A stretch of DNA of 64,000 bases from Voacanga thouarsii. Its lineage: Eukaryota > Streptophyta > Magnoliopsida > Gentianales > Apocynaceae. The notes beneath the pieces are model-generated. The model had not been told where the DNA came from, ran no database searches, and worked only from the letters and a program-made list of their open reading frames with translations. The stretch spans positions 2,480,001 to 2,544,000 of the forward strand of contig JANUWF010002421.1 in the NCBI GenBank assembly GCA_026120185.1, in the 5' to 3' direction. The translations under genes were made by a program, and so were the position numbers. Shown here piece after piece: positions 21,599-33,007 of the stretch (position 1 is the first letter of the stretch; every line of letters starts with the position of its first letter).

Positions 21599-22604
21599 AG
21601 GGGGAGATGATGAGACTCCACTTCATCATGGAGGTCAAGATTAAAGAGGGGGAGGCGTGACTGTGTAAGGACAAGGACCGATGACAAGATCTAGGACCAA
21701 GAAGCTTCAAAATGATCTTCAATTGCTCATAAAACCATGCTTGAGGTTTGAAAAGGGTTGGAAGGTTGAGGAAGCTAGCCAAGAAATCATTTTGATGACT
21801 ATCCAAGAAGGACCCCAACAAGAATTCAAGCCGGCAACAAAGACGGATGACATTTGACCAAAAGGTGGCCTTCCAGTGGATAGCCAACATTGGCTCAAGC
21901 AGCTGAATCAGCTCCGGCTTCAACCTGCACAACGACGGCCCGAACATAGCGCACAACCGGTGCCGACTTAAGAGCCCTAGCCAGCACCAGCTCCAGCCTC
22001 GCATTTTTTTATGTTTTCTCTGATTTTTCTCCATTTTAAACGTTTTGTAAAGACCTATTAAGGCACTAAATTTTATTAAAACCTCAGGGATTACTTAGCT
22101 AGAGTTAGGGTAGTATAAATACAATTTTTAATGATTTGATAAGACAATTCACACACTTTATTCAAATTTGAAAAGAGAGTCTTAAGAGGCCATAGCCTCC
22201 TTGTGTATCTTATTCAAGATCATACTTAAGGCTTTGTCTACCTTATGAATGAGTCTATAAAATCTTTTGTATAATCTAATGTAGTTTCTTTCAATAGGTC
22301 TTAGTTGCTTTGTTCTTCTAAGGTTTGTTTGAATTCCATTACTTGGGTGCCTATTTTCTCTATTCTTTTTATTCTTGTTTGCCTTTGTTGCTTCAAGAAT
22401 ATTGTGGTGAGATTATAGTGGAGCTTTTTACTATTCTTGAGGGTCTTTGAAGCCTAATACTTCAAGGGTTTGATAGAGGGTAGGTTGTTAGTTTAATTTC
22501 TCCTTTTTGTCTCAAGAAATTCACTGTTTTGGTCCCATGGGATGAGCTGAACTCAAAATCAACTAAACCACTCACAACACCAAGAAAAAGCCAACTTAAG
22601 ATCA
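21599..22604 (+). mobile_element. G 3' tail and LTR-like region
   Basis: After a purine-rich 'aaggagggggagatgatgag' the strand reads, with stops, 'GPMTRSRTKKLQ' (about 21679-21715), the usual last conserved motif of such gypsy polyproteins. A GC-richer patch (21880-22005) follows, then AT-rich sequence with a TATA box (TATAAATA, 22114-22121). The LTR probably starts near 22045, but I cannot fix its ends. It stops where R's LTR begins at about 22605. Confidence 0.5.
22114..22121 (+). promoter_or_regulatory. TATA box in G LTR
   Basis: TATAAATA in AT-rich sequence downstream of the G coding remnant, the expected LTR promoter position. Confidence 0.4.
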
Positions 22605-23754
22605 TATCACCCTAAGATTCCTAAATATCCTTATGTTGTCAGAACACCCTGGTAGGCCAGGGTTTTTCTTAGTTAGTCTAAGACTAATTAAATTAACTCT
22701 TTTATTAATTAATTAATCCATTTGTGCCTAATATAAAATTATTCAAGATAATTAATTAATAAACTAATTTAATTAAATTTGCCCAATTAATTATTCTAGC
22801 CAAAATTAATAATCAATTGGACTCCCAGAATAATTCTTCTAATAATAAATTCACCTAACAAGCCCATATTGTAAATAAATTTACTAAGGTTATTTGAGCT
22901 ATTCAAAATACCCAAAGACATATTATTCTTGACTACTAAAATAACCAAAATACCCCAATTAACAAATAGCTGTATTTTATCATTTTAAATATTATATTTA
23001 TCACCATATAGAAATATTGATCCCGATAATAATATTGCAAGTGTAGTGTCTTAGACCTATTAGTGTAATGACAAAAATACCCCTATACGTAACACCCATC
23101 GTTGAGATAGAAAAATTGCACTAACACATTTCTCAATGACATCTACCATCCTCTGATAGCTAGTCCGATAATTCATAACTTTCAGTATGTATCCACTTAT
23201 CACAGGGAGCTACCCAAAAGTGTACAAACTTAGTCACGTTTTCTAAAGCCCCAGATTCTTTAGATTATCCTAGACAATTACAAGGGGGTGATTACTTCAC
23301 GTAATGAAGCATAGAAACTCTATCGTAGAAGTCTGTCCTAATTAACTAGAGTCATACATCTAACATGCAAGGTTATTGGCCTTGCGATATGACGTCACCT
23401 AACATACAACAAAGTGTAGAAGTTTAGCTTTATCAAACCACCAACTTATACTTAAGTCTTAGGGCACTTGTCCATGCAGTACCTGCGATAAACTAATCTT
23501 TATAAAGATTATTATTGCGTGGTCCAGTTCTACATATTCCAAATACACTTACACTATTAGTGTGAGTAGACTACTCACTAGTTAAAGGTAAACTATTCTC
23601 CATTTAGAATAATTTTTTGCTTATGTAATATTTGCTTATAATCTACACCTTATTGTGAAAACATGACATAATCACATATATTACTTAATAATACATTTTG
23701 ACCTTAATGTGCAGTATATGTAAATAAACAACTATTAATGAACGAAACTTTTTC
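22605..23754 (-). mobile_element. R 3' LTR, distal part (truncated)
   Basis: Matches 52190-53370 of R's 5' LTR, from 'ctaagattcctaaatatcc' to 'aacgaaactttt'. The last five bases TTTTC (23750-23754) are the left copy of the target-site duplication of the A array. The outer end is lost, so no target-site duplication can be tested for R. Confidence 0.85.
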
Positions 23755-25134
23755 TGATAAGGGGATAAGCTTACCATTATTTTCGTAATTATTTGAGGTT
23801 GTTTTGAGATATTTTTTTTTATATTAACTAGGCATATTCTTTCCTATTTAATATTTTTCTTGTAAAGTGTTTTTGACAAATTTGTGTAGATTTGAGTTGA
23901 TTTCGAGCAAAAACCTAAAATTTCCAGAATAGACTTAGTGCCAGGCCCAGCTAAGGGAATAGGCGCCAGGTCCATTCTGGTTAAACAGCAAAAACAAAGA
24001 AGAACAGAATAGACCTAGCACCAGGTGGGCCAAATGGACCCCGTGCCAGGTCCACTCTGCTCAAGGGCGATTGTGCGCGAATTTGGTATTTTTCAAACGA
24101 TTTTGGTATTTTCTAAATTTTACTCAGACTAGACTTCTCAAGAAATGAATTTTGGTATCAAAGAGGCTTATAAATACAAGAAAAACACAAGAGAAATGTG
24201 TGATTTGAAGGATTCAAACTGGCTACTCAATCACCACTCAAAGGAGCATTGTTTAAAAGAGGTTTTCAAGATAAGAAGAAGGGCTTGTCTATGAGTTTTA
24301 TCTTTTATCCATTGTTTACTTTTCTAGAACAATGATGTGCTTAATGTTTTTATTGTAATTAGATATTATTTTGGAGATTAGCACTTTGAGTTAATTGGAA
24401 TTTTCAATCAATCTATTGTTATCTTTGGTGTTTGATTACTTGTTATAATTGGTCATTGACGCGAGTTCTTCTAATTGACTTGGAAAAATGATGTTAGGAG
24501 TTTTATGGCATGGATTTCGTATTTGTTAAATTTTAGTGAACTTAAATGATGAAGTTAAGATTATACGACTATGTAATCAAAGATTGCTTGATTTCACTTC
24601 GAACAAATGGTTATTAGCTAATTTCATGCTTATATGAAATTGAGCTTAATGCATGTTTTGGTTATATTAGCTTGATTAACAAATCTGTTAATTTTTTAAA
24701 AAAAGATAGTAATTCCATGGATTGACAAATGAAGTGGAATTTATCTAAGTAGATTCATGACTTGGGAAACGAATGAATTTTACTTTATATTCCTTCATGA
24801 TGCCAAGATTATAATTGATTGTGATACATGCTAAGTGATTCAATATTGTGTTTTCAATAATTGTCTAGTTGAATGAAATTGCATTCTTGAGTTATATCGA
24901 TTTTCATCTTTACGTATTTTTAGTCTATTCTTATTTTATTAGCTAAACGAATAAATATTTGAGTAAAGTAATGTGGGAGCCGAAGTTCTCGTGGATTCGA
25001 TACTTGCTATTTCCTATACTATACGATGGGTATACTTGCCTAAATGTGTGATTTTAGTGGTTGGCATTTTAATTAAAGCTTGATTGATTGTGTAATTTGT
25101 TGGTAATATTTTCAACAGTAAAAAACACGCATTA
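23755..25134 (+). mobile_element. A LTR1
   Basis: 1380 bp, from TGATAAGGGG to ACACGCATTA (the usual CA end is mutated to TA). Contains two adjacent hairpin units at 23929-24060 and a TATA box TATAAATA at 24169-24176. It is preceded by the TTTTC target-site duplication and followed by a PBS. Confidence 0.85.
24169..24176 (+). promoter_or_regulatory. LTR1 TATA box
   Basis: TATAAATA after 'aagaggct'. The same box is at 39119-39126 (LTR3) and 43747-43754 (LTR4); LTR2 has a weakened 'tacatata' at the same place (about 28247). Confidence 0.55.
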
Positions 25135-25139
25135 AGTTT

Positions 25140-25158
25140 TTGGCATCACTGCCGGTGA
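25140..25158 (+). promoter_or_regulatory. Primer-binding site behind LTR1
   Basis: 'ttggcatcactgccggtga' is a mutated form of TGGCGCCGTTGCCGGGGA, which is complementary to the 3' end of plant tRNA-Asp and is used by Athila-like elements. The INT2 copy at 36044 is better preserved. Confidence 0.7.
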
Positions 25159-25374
25159 TTGACACTATCAGAAACACTCGAATCTTATTGATTTAGCCTT
25201 TGTTGTATTTGTATATATCACTAACTTCTGTGTGTAGGTAGTTTGTGAATATTTCTAATTCATGTATTTTTCTATAATTTTTGTTATTTTGTTATTTTGT
25301 TAATTTTCATTTTCAATATGATTTTTATTTTTCTTTGAGTGCAAGATTCAAAACATCATCATAGACAATTATTC

Positions 25375-26340
25375 ATGGGCACAATGTCAAAGTAGTTCTT
25401 ATGATGATACGTTGGCAAATTTGCAAGCACGGATTGATGCTTTTTGTGAGACGTCACTTGAAGCCATAGTACATTCGTTTGTTGCCAATCCAAATTTAAT
25501 CTGTTAAGTGGCATAAAAAAAGCATTCCAGCGAATGAGCCATCAAAGAACAAAACTAACCAAGTTGGTTGAGGATGCCATAAAGGTCCATACACTTGCAC
25601 AAGAAGACCACCTAAGAGAGAAGAGAGGATATGAGGAATAATTGCCCAATGTGGAAAGGGAGGTATTCGATTCCCCTCTCTATGCTAATAATTCTAATCT
25701 CCCTTGGTCACATGATTTCTGAAGTTCCTCTCTATCCTTGGAAGGCGATGGTCCAAATGATGGTGTATAGAATTTAACATGTCTCAAGGAGTTGGATTTA
25801 TCCATGGTGTATCATATAAAACTTTTGGAGGATGTACACAACTCATACCCTTCATCCACATTTCAGGGAGGTAACTTGGTATTTATAGATGTTGTGGAAT
25901 GTAAGGATTTTTTAATCCCATTTTTAAGAACTCAACTGCTAAGTTTTAAGAGGAATTTTCATTGTGACAAATCTTTTGAAGGGTTAAATGGTGATTTCAC
26001 ATTTGATGCATTCTTTAGAGACTATATGCATTTATTTGTGGCAAAAATATTTGTGTGTTTAAAGGAATGTTACAGAATGAGGTTCATGTCTTTTGTTTTA
26101 CTAAGAAAAATCATTTTCATGAACATGACCTATTTCAAAAATCTCCCTTCTTTCTACATTCATCTTGCTTATTTTCTACTTTGAGCTTAAACTTCTTTGA
26201 CATGGCTTTGATGAGGAAACATGATGAGTGGAATGAAATTTTTATTTTTTTTTATGTGTTTTGGGTTGTTATGAATTTGGGTTTCTTTAGGACTTTCGGT
26301 CATTATTTTGTTTTATCACGTTCCATTTTTAGTTTTTAAG
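25375..26340 (+). pseudogene. INT1 orphan ORF of the A family
   Basis: No known family recognised. The plus strand reads 'YDDTLANLQARIDAFCETSL' (about 25396-25455), then stops, 'TKLVEDAIKVHTLAQED', 'PNVEREVF', 'GPNDGV', a stop and 'LTCLKELDLSMVYHIKLLED'. An open stretch (25792-26184, 130 aa) follows with 'FQGGNLVFIDVVECKDFLI', 'FEGLNGDFTFDAFFRDYMHL' and, after a frame change, 'HVFCFTKKNHFHEHD'. The minus-strand element B encodes the same protein with conserved blocks. It lies just after the PBS, the gag position, but shows no gag zinc knuckle or YNP motif. At least four stops and one frameshift. Confidence 0.7.
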
Positions 26341-26670
26341 TTTTTTGTTTTTCCCATAAATAGGGAAAATATTTTCCATCTTAAGTGTGGGGGAATGTGT
26401 ATTGTCTTTATTTACTTCCTTAGGATTTTTATCAGTATTTTTCTCTAGTGTGTTTTCTTTTATTTTGTTGTGATTTATTTTGCTATTACTTTCTTTGTGT
26501 TTTTTTATTTTCTTTTCTACGTCAGAATAAAGTCTTCTTATATAAGCCTTTCTCTCTAATCCAAGTTTTGTAATTTATTGGTCCATTATTGCACTTGGGA
26601 CTATTGCTTAACTTTCTACCTTCTTTATCATTTTTAGTCCTGTTGGAAATGTTTCTTGTGTGATTTTTTT

Positions 26671-26707
26671 GCCAATGAGGACATTGTCAAGTTTAAATGT
26701 GGGGGAG
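26671..26707 (+). promoter_or_regulatory. Palindrome plus polypurine module, INT1
   Basis: 'gccaatgaggacattgtc' followed by 'aagtttaaatgtgggggag'. Counterparts are at 37525-37563, 42149-42186, 3994-4031 and, on the minus strand, 31451-31488 and 32258-32294. Confidence 0.55.
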
Positions 26708-27225
26708 TGGTTTAGTAATATTTTTTCTCCAAGTTTTTATCAATGATCTTAGTGTCTTCTTGGTATGATCTTGGTGTTTTCTTGGTACCAAACAATTTTG
26801 AAAATTTTAAAATTTGAAAGTTTGGAGATTTTGGAGCTAAATTGAGCTTATTTGTCTATAATGGAGTTGGGATTTTCTTTTTAACTTTGGATATGGATTT
26901 GTCATTCATTATAGTTTGATTTTTGTTTAAAAATTAAACTTATGTATTAAGTTGGATTTTACGAAGTCTTGAGAATTTAAGTTAACCTTGGTTATATTTA
27001 GTATTTGAGTTTTGTTTTAATCTTTAAGTTTAAATGTGGATGATATGATGAAATATGGGAAGAGTTATTGACTAATTTTTGTATTATGGATTTAAAATTT
27101 GTTAGACTTTGAGTTGTGAATAAGGAATGTGAGAAAAAAATTTGAGTGGAAAAGAAAGAATGTGAGTTGAAAAAATTTTTGCTTTCATTTGTTGATAAGA
27201 AAAGAAAGAGACGTTTTGCTAAAAA

Positions 27226-27384
27226 GGGGGGCCAATACGGTGAGTAGAAGAGAAGAAACAAAGAAGTATCACACTCTCATGAGGCTATCTTGAAGGTAAG
27301 AAGGTAAGGAAGGAAAGAAGAAAGAAAAATAGAAGATTGAGGAAAATAGGATGAATAATGACTATAAAAGGGCCAGTACGGTAT
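27226..27384 (+). repeat. Doubled GGCCAATACGG motif, INT1
   Basis: 'ggggGCCAATACGGtgagt' and 'gGGCCAGTACGGtatgtg' about 140 bases apart, with 'CTCATGAGGCTAT' and 'TTCACTTGAGGCTAT' downstream. Confidence 0.6.
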
Positions 27385-27788
27385 GTGAAGTGAAATCCAT
27401 TCACTTGAGGCTATGAATTCCCAAAGGTATAGAAAAAAAAAAGACGAGTGGAGTGTTTTCCTTGTTTCACTAATTTGAGTTTTGTAAATTTGAGTTTATA
27501 ATGCTGGAATTGGTTAAATGGCTTGACTTGTATGGTTTATGTTATCTGTATTTTTGCTTGAGGAGTAGAATGATTTTCTTATTCTAGATATAAGCTTGTT
27601 TAGCTTAACTTCGATGGCCTCGGGATTGTTTGATTTAATACATCAGTTTGAATGGTTTTAAATGGGTTAAATGAATGAGAAGTTTGTATTTGCAGTTGAA
27701 AGAAGGTTATGCCTTCATTATGAATGAATTTGCTTAGGAAAAAATTGTTAAATGGTTTTGTCTTAAGCCATATGATTAGTGTCTAAAT

Positions 27789-27832
27789 CTTGTTTGTTTG
27801 AAAACAAGCAAATGTTCAAGTGTGGGGGTATT
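27789..27832 (+). promoter_or_regulatory. INT1 hairpin and polypurine tract
   Basis: A 7-bp inverted repeat (CTTGTTT...AAACAAG, 27789-27808) is followed by 'aatgttcaagtgtgggggta' and LTR2. The polypurine tract primes plus-strand DNA. The hairpin immediately upstream recurs before LTR3 and LTR4. Confidence 0.7.
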
Positions 27833-28480
27833 TGATAGGGGCTAAAACCACCATTATTTTTCTTGTTATTTGAGGTTGTTTTGAGATACTTTTGTTGTAA
27901 TAACTAGGCATATTCTTTCCTAGTTGACATTTTGCTTGTAAAAATTATTTTTGACAAATTTATGGAGCTTTGAGTTTATTTCGAGCAAAAATGTGAAATT
28001 TTTAGAACAGACCTTATGCTAGATCTAACTAAAGAGGTAGGCGCCAGGTCCATTCAAGTTAAATAGCAAAAATAGAGAAGAATAGAACAGACCTGGTACC
28101 AAGTGGGCCGACTAGACCTAGCGCTAGGTCCATTCTTCTCAGAGGTTGTTGTGCGCGAATTTAGTATTTTCCAAAGGATTTTTTTTATTTTCTGAATTCT
28201 ACTCAGACTAAACTTCTCATGAAATGATTTTTGGTATTAAAGAGTCTTACATATACAAGAAAAACACTCAAAGGATCCAAGCTAGCTACTCAATCACCAC
28301 TCAAAGGATCATGGTTCAAAGGAGGTTTTCAAGAGAAGAAGAATGTCTTGTCTATTAGTTTTATCTTTTGTCCTTTGTTTACTTTTCTAGAACAATGATG
28401 TGCTTATTGTTTTGATTGTAATTGGATATTATATTTAAGATTATAACTTTGAGTTAATTGGAATTTTTTATCAATCTATT

Positions 28481-29979
28481 TGATACGTATTTATTTGGAT
28501 ATAAAAATCATATAAAAATAAGTACATTCCCAATCAAGTTTAAATTAAAACGTTAACCCCAAATTACACATATGAGCAAGCGTACTCATCATTAGCATAG
28601 CATAGGATTCAAACGAGTGTTGATTCTCAAGGAACAAGTATGCATTAATACATTTCTTTTATTGTTTGACCGACTCAATAAAGTGAAAAAGAAATAAAAA
28701 GAAAAATAAAATTAAAAAAATAAAAGAATATATACATGTCAAGGGTGGAGAATTATCTAACTTAAACCATTGTTTTGACAAACATGAGCTTAAAGTATTC
28801 AATCATTATCATAACTGATTATTCTCTTGGCATCATGAAGGATTGAGGTCAATTCACTTCTTTGGTCAATCCATGAAATCACCATCTTCTAGATAAATTA
28901 GCATCACATGATCAGTCTAAACTAATTCATTCAAAAGATGCATTAAACATAATCCTTAACTAAATTTCCTTGGTTTGGCAAATTTAAAGCATCAAAATTA
29001 ATCAATGAATCCTTGGTTTGGCAAACATCAATTAACCTTTAATTACCCAATCCTCAGCAATTAACCCCCTTGGTCTACTAAGTCAATAGACAATAAATAT
29101 GAAATCAATAAATTACAACCACCATCAACCCCTTTAGTCTAGTAAGTTAATGGAAAAAAATAACCAATTAATCTCATAATAAGCACAAGTAATTAAATAC
29201 CAAGAAAAATAATCAATCAATCAAAAGATTAAAGTAACTCTAAAAATCATGAATACCTAAAATAATGTCAAATTACAATAAAACAATTAATACATTATTG
29301 TTCAATAAAAGAAAAAGAAAGTAAAAGGAAGCACTCAGAGACAAGCCTTATTTTTCTTCCTTTGCAGACCCTCTTGCACAATCCTCCTTGAATTAAAGAA
29401 TTTCTCCTTTGATTTGAGTGATTTTCTGTTATACTTTCCGAATTCCTCCCTTTTTCTTGTGTTTTCCATCTATTTATAGGCTTAGGAAGTGCCTAAACTC
29501 GTTGGTGTAGGGATTTTGGCCGAGTAGAAGTAGGAAGACACTAAAATTTTATAGATTACCAAAAATAACGTGCAAAACTTGAAACACCGCCTCAACATCA
29601 GGTCACAGCCGGCGCCGATTGTGTTCTGCTTCTTCAGTTGTTCACCGATTTTTTCTTGATTTCGTTGCAATGTTTTTCAAAGTGTAGTCTGCGCCGCCTT
29701 GGCTGCTAGAGCCGGCGCCAGTTCAGTTCTGTTCCGGTCTTGTGTCAATGATTTTTTGTTGCCTTGAAGTGCGTGTAAATAGCACGTAGCCGGCACTGCT
29801 TCTATTTTGTTTTGCGACATTTTTATCTTATTTTACCCTTAATATCTGAAATAATGCACAAAATACCTTTCCAATGGTAAAATCTCCAATATGAAGGAAT
29901 ATGACTAGTTATTGAACAAAATGCCTCACAAAATAGCCTCAAATAACTAATAAAAATATAACTAATTTAGGCCCTAGCA
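28481..29979 (-). mobile_element. B 3' LTR
   Basis: On the minus strand it begins TGCTAGGGCCTAAA (next to the PPT) and ends AATACGTATCA. A TATA box (TATAAATA on the minus strand) is at 29471-29478. GC-rich patches 'agccggcgccgattg' and 'agccggcgccagttc' lie between TATA and the LTR start. Confidence 0.85.
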
Positions 29980-29998
29980 TATTCCCCCACACTTAGCT
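29980..29998 (-). promoter_or_regulatory. B polypurine tract
   Basis: Minus strand 'gctaagtgtgggggaata' directly before the LTR start TGCTAGGG. Confidence 0.75.
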
Positions 29999-31782
29999 TT
30001 TTGCTTTTCCTCAAGCGAAGTATCAAAGACAAGTTGGAAAAATACAAGTTTTCAAAGTATCACTCAAATCAATTCCAAAACGATATCTTTAATGCTTTCT
30101 TTATTCAAAAATATAAAACAAATGCTACTATATCTTTCATAACAAATGTAAGACTTGTGTAAGTGAATAGTGACTTAGTAGAACTACCCCAATACTTTTA
30201 CAATATTCTCAAACCATTAGAAAGAATTTAGTTCAAAAAGAATATGCATTCCATAAGCTTACTTTTCATACACTCTCTCCACTAATCCGAGACATATCAT
30301 GATTCTACTTAGGTCAAGTAGGACTTTCAAGCTTGTAATGTAAGGCTAGAGGCTTGTAATGTGGCTTGTCCAACGAATGATATAGGAAAATCAACTATCA
30401 AGAAGATGAGAGTTCGCAAGAAGAGGATAAACAAAATGTATTAACAATTTCTAAACTCTTCTTGCTCTCCTATTCCAAAATCAATCAAAACCCATAACCT
30501 TATGTAGCAACTACAGTACAGTTCAAACAAATCATGCATTTTCATCAATCATTCTCAACTCATCACTACTTTTTTTTTTCTTCACAAGATCATTTAAATT
30601 TTCAACAATGGTGCCAAGAACTTGATGTGAACTCAAGTTTTTCAGTAATACCTACAACTCAACCACCATTCTTCTTGTGATCTTTCTTTTCTATCTCTTT
30701 TGATTTTTCTTTCTTTTTCTCATTTTCTTTTTCAACTGCTACTATTGTTTCTTTCTCAGTTTTTCTCTTTCAAACTTTCTAGCAGCTTTTTGTTTTCTCA
30801 ATCTTTCTTTTCTTTTTCTTTTCTTTCTCTTCTCCTTTCCCAACTCAACATAACTATTTATACATGACTGAAAGTAACAAGTCATGATCTTTCCATAAGT
30901 ATTCTCCATCAACATTCTCCTACATGTACTTTTATCCATCAAGAGCAATCAAAGATTTGGAAGAATTATCCAAACTCCTTAGCAAGAAGTAATGGACAAA
31001 GTATGATAACGGGTTTTCTAAAAGAAATTAACCATTTAGGCTCAAAATATGTACTAGGGATAATATAAAATAGGTAGGTTTGAAAAGATCAAACTATCTA
31101 AAGAAGGCCTATTACCGTCATCCCTAAGTTAAATCATGAATGTCTTTCCTATTTTAGCTCTAGAGGTATTCGAGTAAGTTCTAGAATGCTTAATGAATTT
31201 TAGTGTAAAAACAGGTTTAAGAACAATGCAAAGCATATGATCAAGAATTACTTAGTCCAAGTGCGTGCATAAAGTCATGCATAAGCCATAAATGATATAG
31301 AACATATGCTCTATAATCTATCATAAAGACATGCATTAAGAATACAGCCTGAAATCTCAATGAAGATCAGAAACAATTTGGAAAATTTTTGCTCACAAGA
31401 ACCCAAAGAAGAAAGAAGAATGAAGAATAGAAGAATTCTCAATCTAACCACTCCCCCACACTTAAACTGGACATTGTCCTCAATGGCCAAATAAATAGAA
31501 CAAAGAAGAAGCAATGCCATGGGACCAAAAATATAAAGGAGAAGAGATAAGAAAGACAATACTTCCATTCATTGTGCAACTTGCTGTACAAGAGTTGAGT
31601 TCCTGGAGAATGAGGCATTGGCAAAGTACCTAAAAAGAAAAATACAAAAGAGCACACCAAAGCATAAAAACTAGAAAAGAAAAATAAACCAAAAAGAAAA
31701 GAAAGAAAATAGTACAAAAAGAAAAGTATTCCGGATAACCCAAGAAGTTCTATGTTGTAGTGTCAAAGAGCACCTCCACTTG
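29999..31782 (-). other. B 3' non-coding region
   Basis: AT-rich on the minus-strand sense, with the palindrome-polypurine module at 31451-31488 and a stray PBS/LTR-end-like piece at 30601-30629 ('caatggtgccaagaacttgatg'). Lysine-rich or hydrophobic ORFs at 30742-30948 and 31311-31717 have low complexity and no counterpart in A. Confidence 0.6.
31451..31488 (-). promoter_or_regulatory. Palindrome plus polypurine module in B (1)
   Basis: On the minus strand 'ggccattgaggacaatgtcc' then 'agtttaagtgtgggggag'. GGACA-A-TGTCC is a perfect 5-bp palindrome around one base. It lies 3' of the integrase fragment. Confidence 0.55.
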
Positions 31783-32100
31783 CTAGGTGTTGTGAAGATT
31801 TTCACCAATATAGCGTTTCACGTGATTGTCATTGACTTTGAAAGTACCTCTAGTGGGGTGAGTAATTTCAAATGTGCCAAAGGGGAATATCTTACTTACC
31901 GTGTAGGGTCCCCACCACATTGATTTCAATTTACCTAGAAAAAATTGTAGGCGAGAATTGAACAACAATACTTGATCGCCTATATCAAATTCGTGTTGTT
32001 GAGTAATATGCTTGTCGTGCCATTTTTTAACTTTTTCTTTGTACCGCATTGACGTATCATAAGCATCCTTGCGCAACTTCTCCAGGGCTGTGAGTTGAAG
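31783..32100 (-). pseudogene. Athila-type integrase C-terminus in B
   Basis: The 97-codon ORF 32076-31783 reads 'RKDAYDTSMRYKEKVKKWHD', 'KHITQQHEFDIGDQVLLFNS', 'RLQFFLGKLKSMWWGPYTV', 'FPFGTFEITHP' and ends 'VNDNHVKRYIGENL'. This is the C-terminal domain of Athila-lineage integrase, which helps bind DNA. The HHCC finger and DDE core are gone, so it is a fossil. It ties B to the Athila lineage. The domain is surprisingly open for a broken gene. Confidence 0.85.
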
Positions 32101-32257
32101 AAACCTTGACTTTCCAACTGACTTAAGATCAAGGTTAACAAGTTTAATAGCCCAAAATAAAATTATTTCTCAATTTCAAAATATTTCAAAGTAGCTCAAT
32201 ACTAAGAAAACACCAAGATAATTGAAAAAATTTTAGACAAAGTATATCACCAAACTA

Positions 32258-32294
32258 CTCCCCCATACTTAAATTGGACAATGTCCTCATTGGC
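32258..32294 (-). promoter_or_regulatory. Palindrome plus polypurine module in B (2)
   Basis: On the minus strand 'gccaatgaggacattgtcc' then 'aatttaagtatgggggagt'. It sits between the orphan ORF and the integrase fragment, about 0.8 kb from the first copy. Confidence 0.55.
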
Positions 32295-32500
32295 AAAAAA
32301 TAAACACAAGAAAGCATCTCCAAAGGGACTAAAAATAATAAGGGGTTAGAAAGTTTAAGTAATACTTCCTAAGTGCAATAATGCTCTAATAGATATCCAA
32401 ACTTGAGGTGAAGAGAATGGCTTGTCCAATAGGACTTTATTCCTATAAAACAAAACACAACTAAAAGTACAAGGAAAATAATAATAAAATAAAAACATAC

Positions 32501-33007
32501 CTAAATAAAGGAAAACAACCTAAAGAAAAAAACTAAAATAAAAATAAAACAAAAAATCTTTACACTCATCAAACCTTTTGAAAAGAAATTAAAGCTCAAA
32601 ATAGAATATAGACATGATGAATGTAGAATGGGAAGAGGTTTTTGAAAAATAGAAGGTTTATGAAAATGATTTGTCTCTGCAAAGCAAAACACATAAACCT
32701 TAGTCTCTAACATTCCTTTAGACACATAAATATCTTTTTTAACACATGACTGCACATGGTATCTAACGAATGCATCAAGATTGAATTCACCTTTTAACCC
32801 TTCAAAAGAATGTTCATAATTAAAATTCCCCTTTAAACTTAGTATTTGAATTCTTAAAGATGAGATCAAGAAATCCTTACTTTTCAATGCTTCTACAAAT
32901 ACCAAACCTCCCTGAAAGTGGGGTGAAGGGTAGAATTCGTCAACATCCTTAAAGGGTTTCTTAGAACGAATGATAAATCCAACTTCTTGAGGCATGTTAA
33001 ACTCCAT
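32501..33007 (-). pseudogene. B orphan ORF, C-terminal part
   Basis: 168 codons, family not recognised. It matches the A-family orphan ORF: 'GFIIRSKKPFKDVDEFYPSP', 'HFQGGLVFVEALKSKDFLI', 'LRIQILSLKGNFNYEHSF', 'GLKGEFNLDAFV', 'YVSKGMLETKVYVFCFAETN', 'SILSFNFFSKGLM'. The end is hydrophobic and phenylalanine-rich (about the last 20 codons), possibly read-through beyond the real end. It overlaps the N-terminal ORF in another frame by 115 bases, so one or more indels separate the two halves. The reading frame is kept over about 150 codons in a dead element. Confidence 0.65.

Larger units (their letters stand above)
20455..22604 (+). mobile_element. G: deleted Ty3/gypsy element with 3' LTR
   Basis: Carries a protease-RT spacer, a deletion of RT, RNase H and most of integrase, the integrase C-terminus, a 3' tail and an LTR-like region with a TATA box. 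The integrase tail 'VSATFNVSDLSPF' is common in plant chromovirus-type gypsy elements. The left edge against the C1 LTR is uncertain (20455-20520). The right edge at about 22605 meets the broken end of R's LTR. Confidence 0.65.
26341..27788 (+). other. INT1 3' non-coding region
   Basis: AT-rich, with two internal polypurine-like motifs ('cttaagtgtgggggaatg' near 26382 and the module at 26671-26707) and the doubled GCCAATACGG motif (27226-27245, 27369-27384). ORFs on the minus strand here (for example 26998-27261) are antisense low-complexity sequence. Confidence 0.65.

Noticed and set aside
26998..27261. Minus-strand ORF recurring at 37854-38045 and 42481-42717
   Set aside because: It recurs only because INT1-3 are homologous; it is antisense to A/T-rich non-coding DNA and is phenylalanine/serine-rich low complexity.
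31311..31717. Overlapping hydrophobic minus-strand ORFs as membrane proteins
   Set aside because: Low-complexity T/A-rich sequence in the 3' non-coding region of B with no counterpart in relatives.
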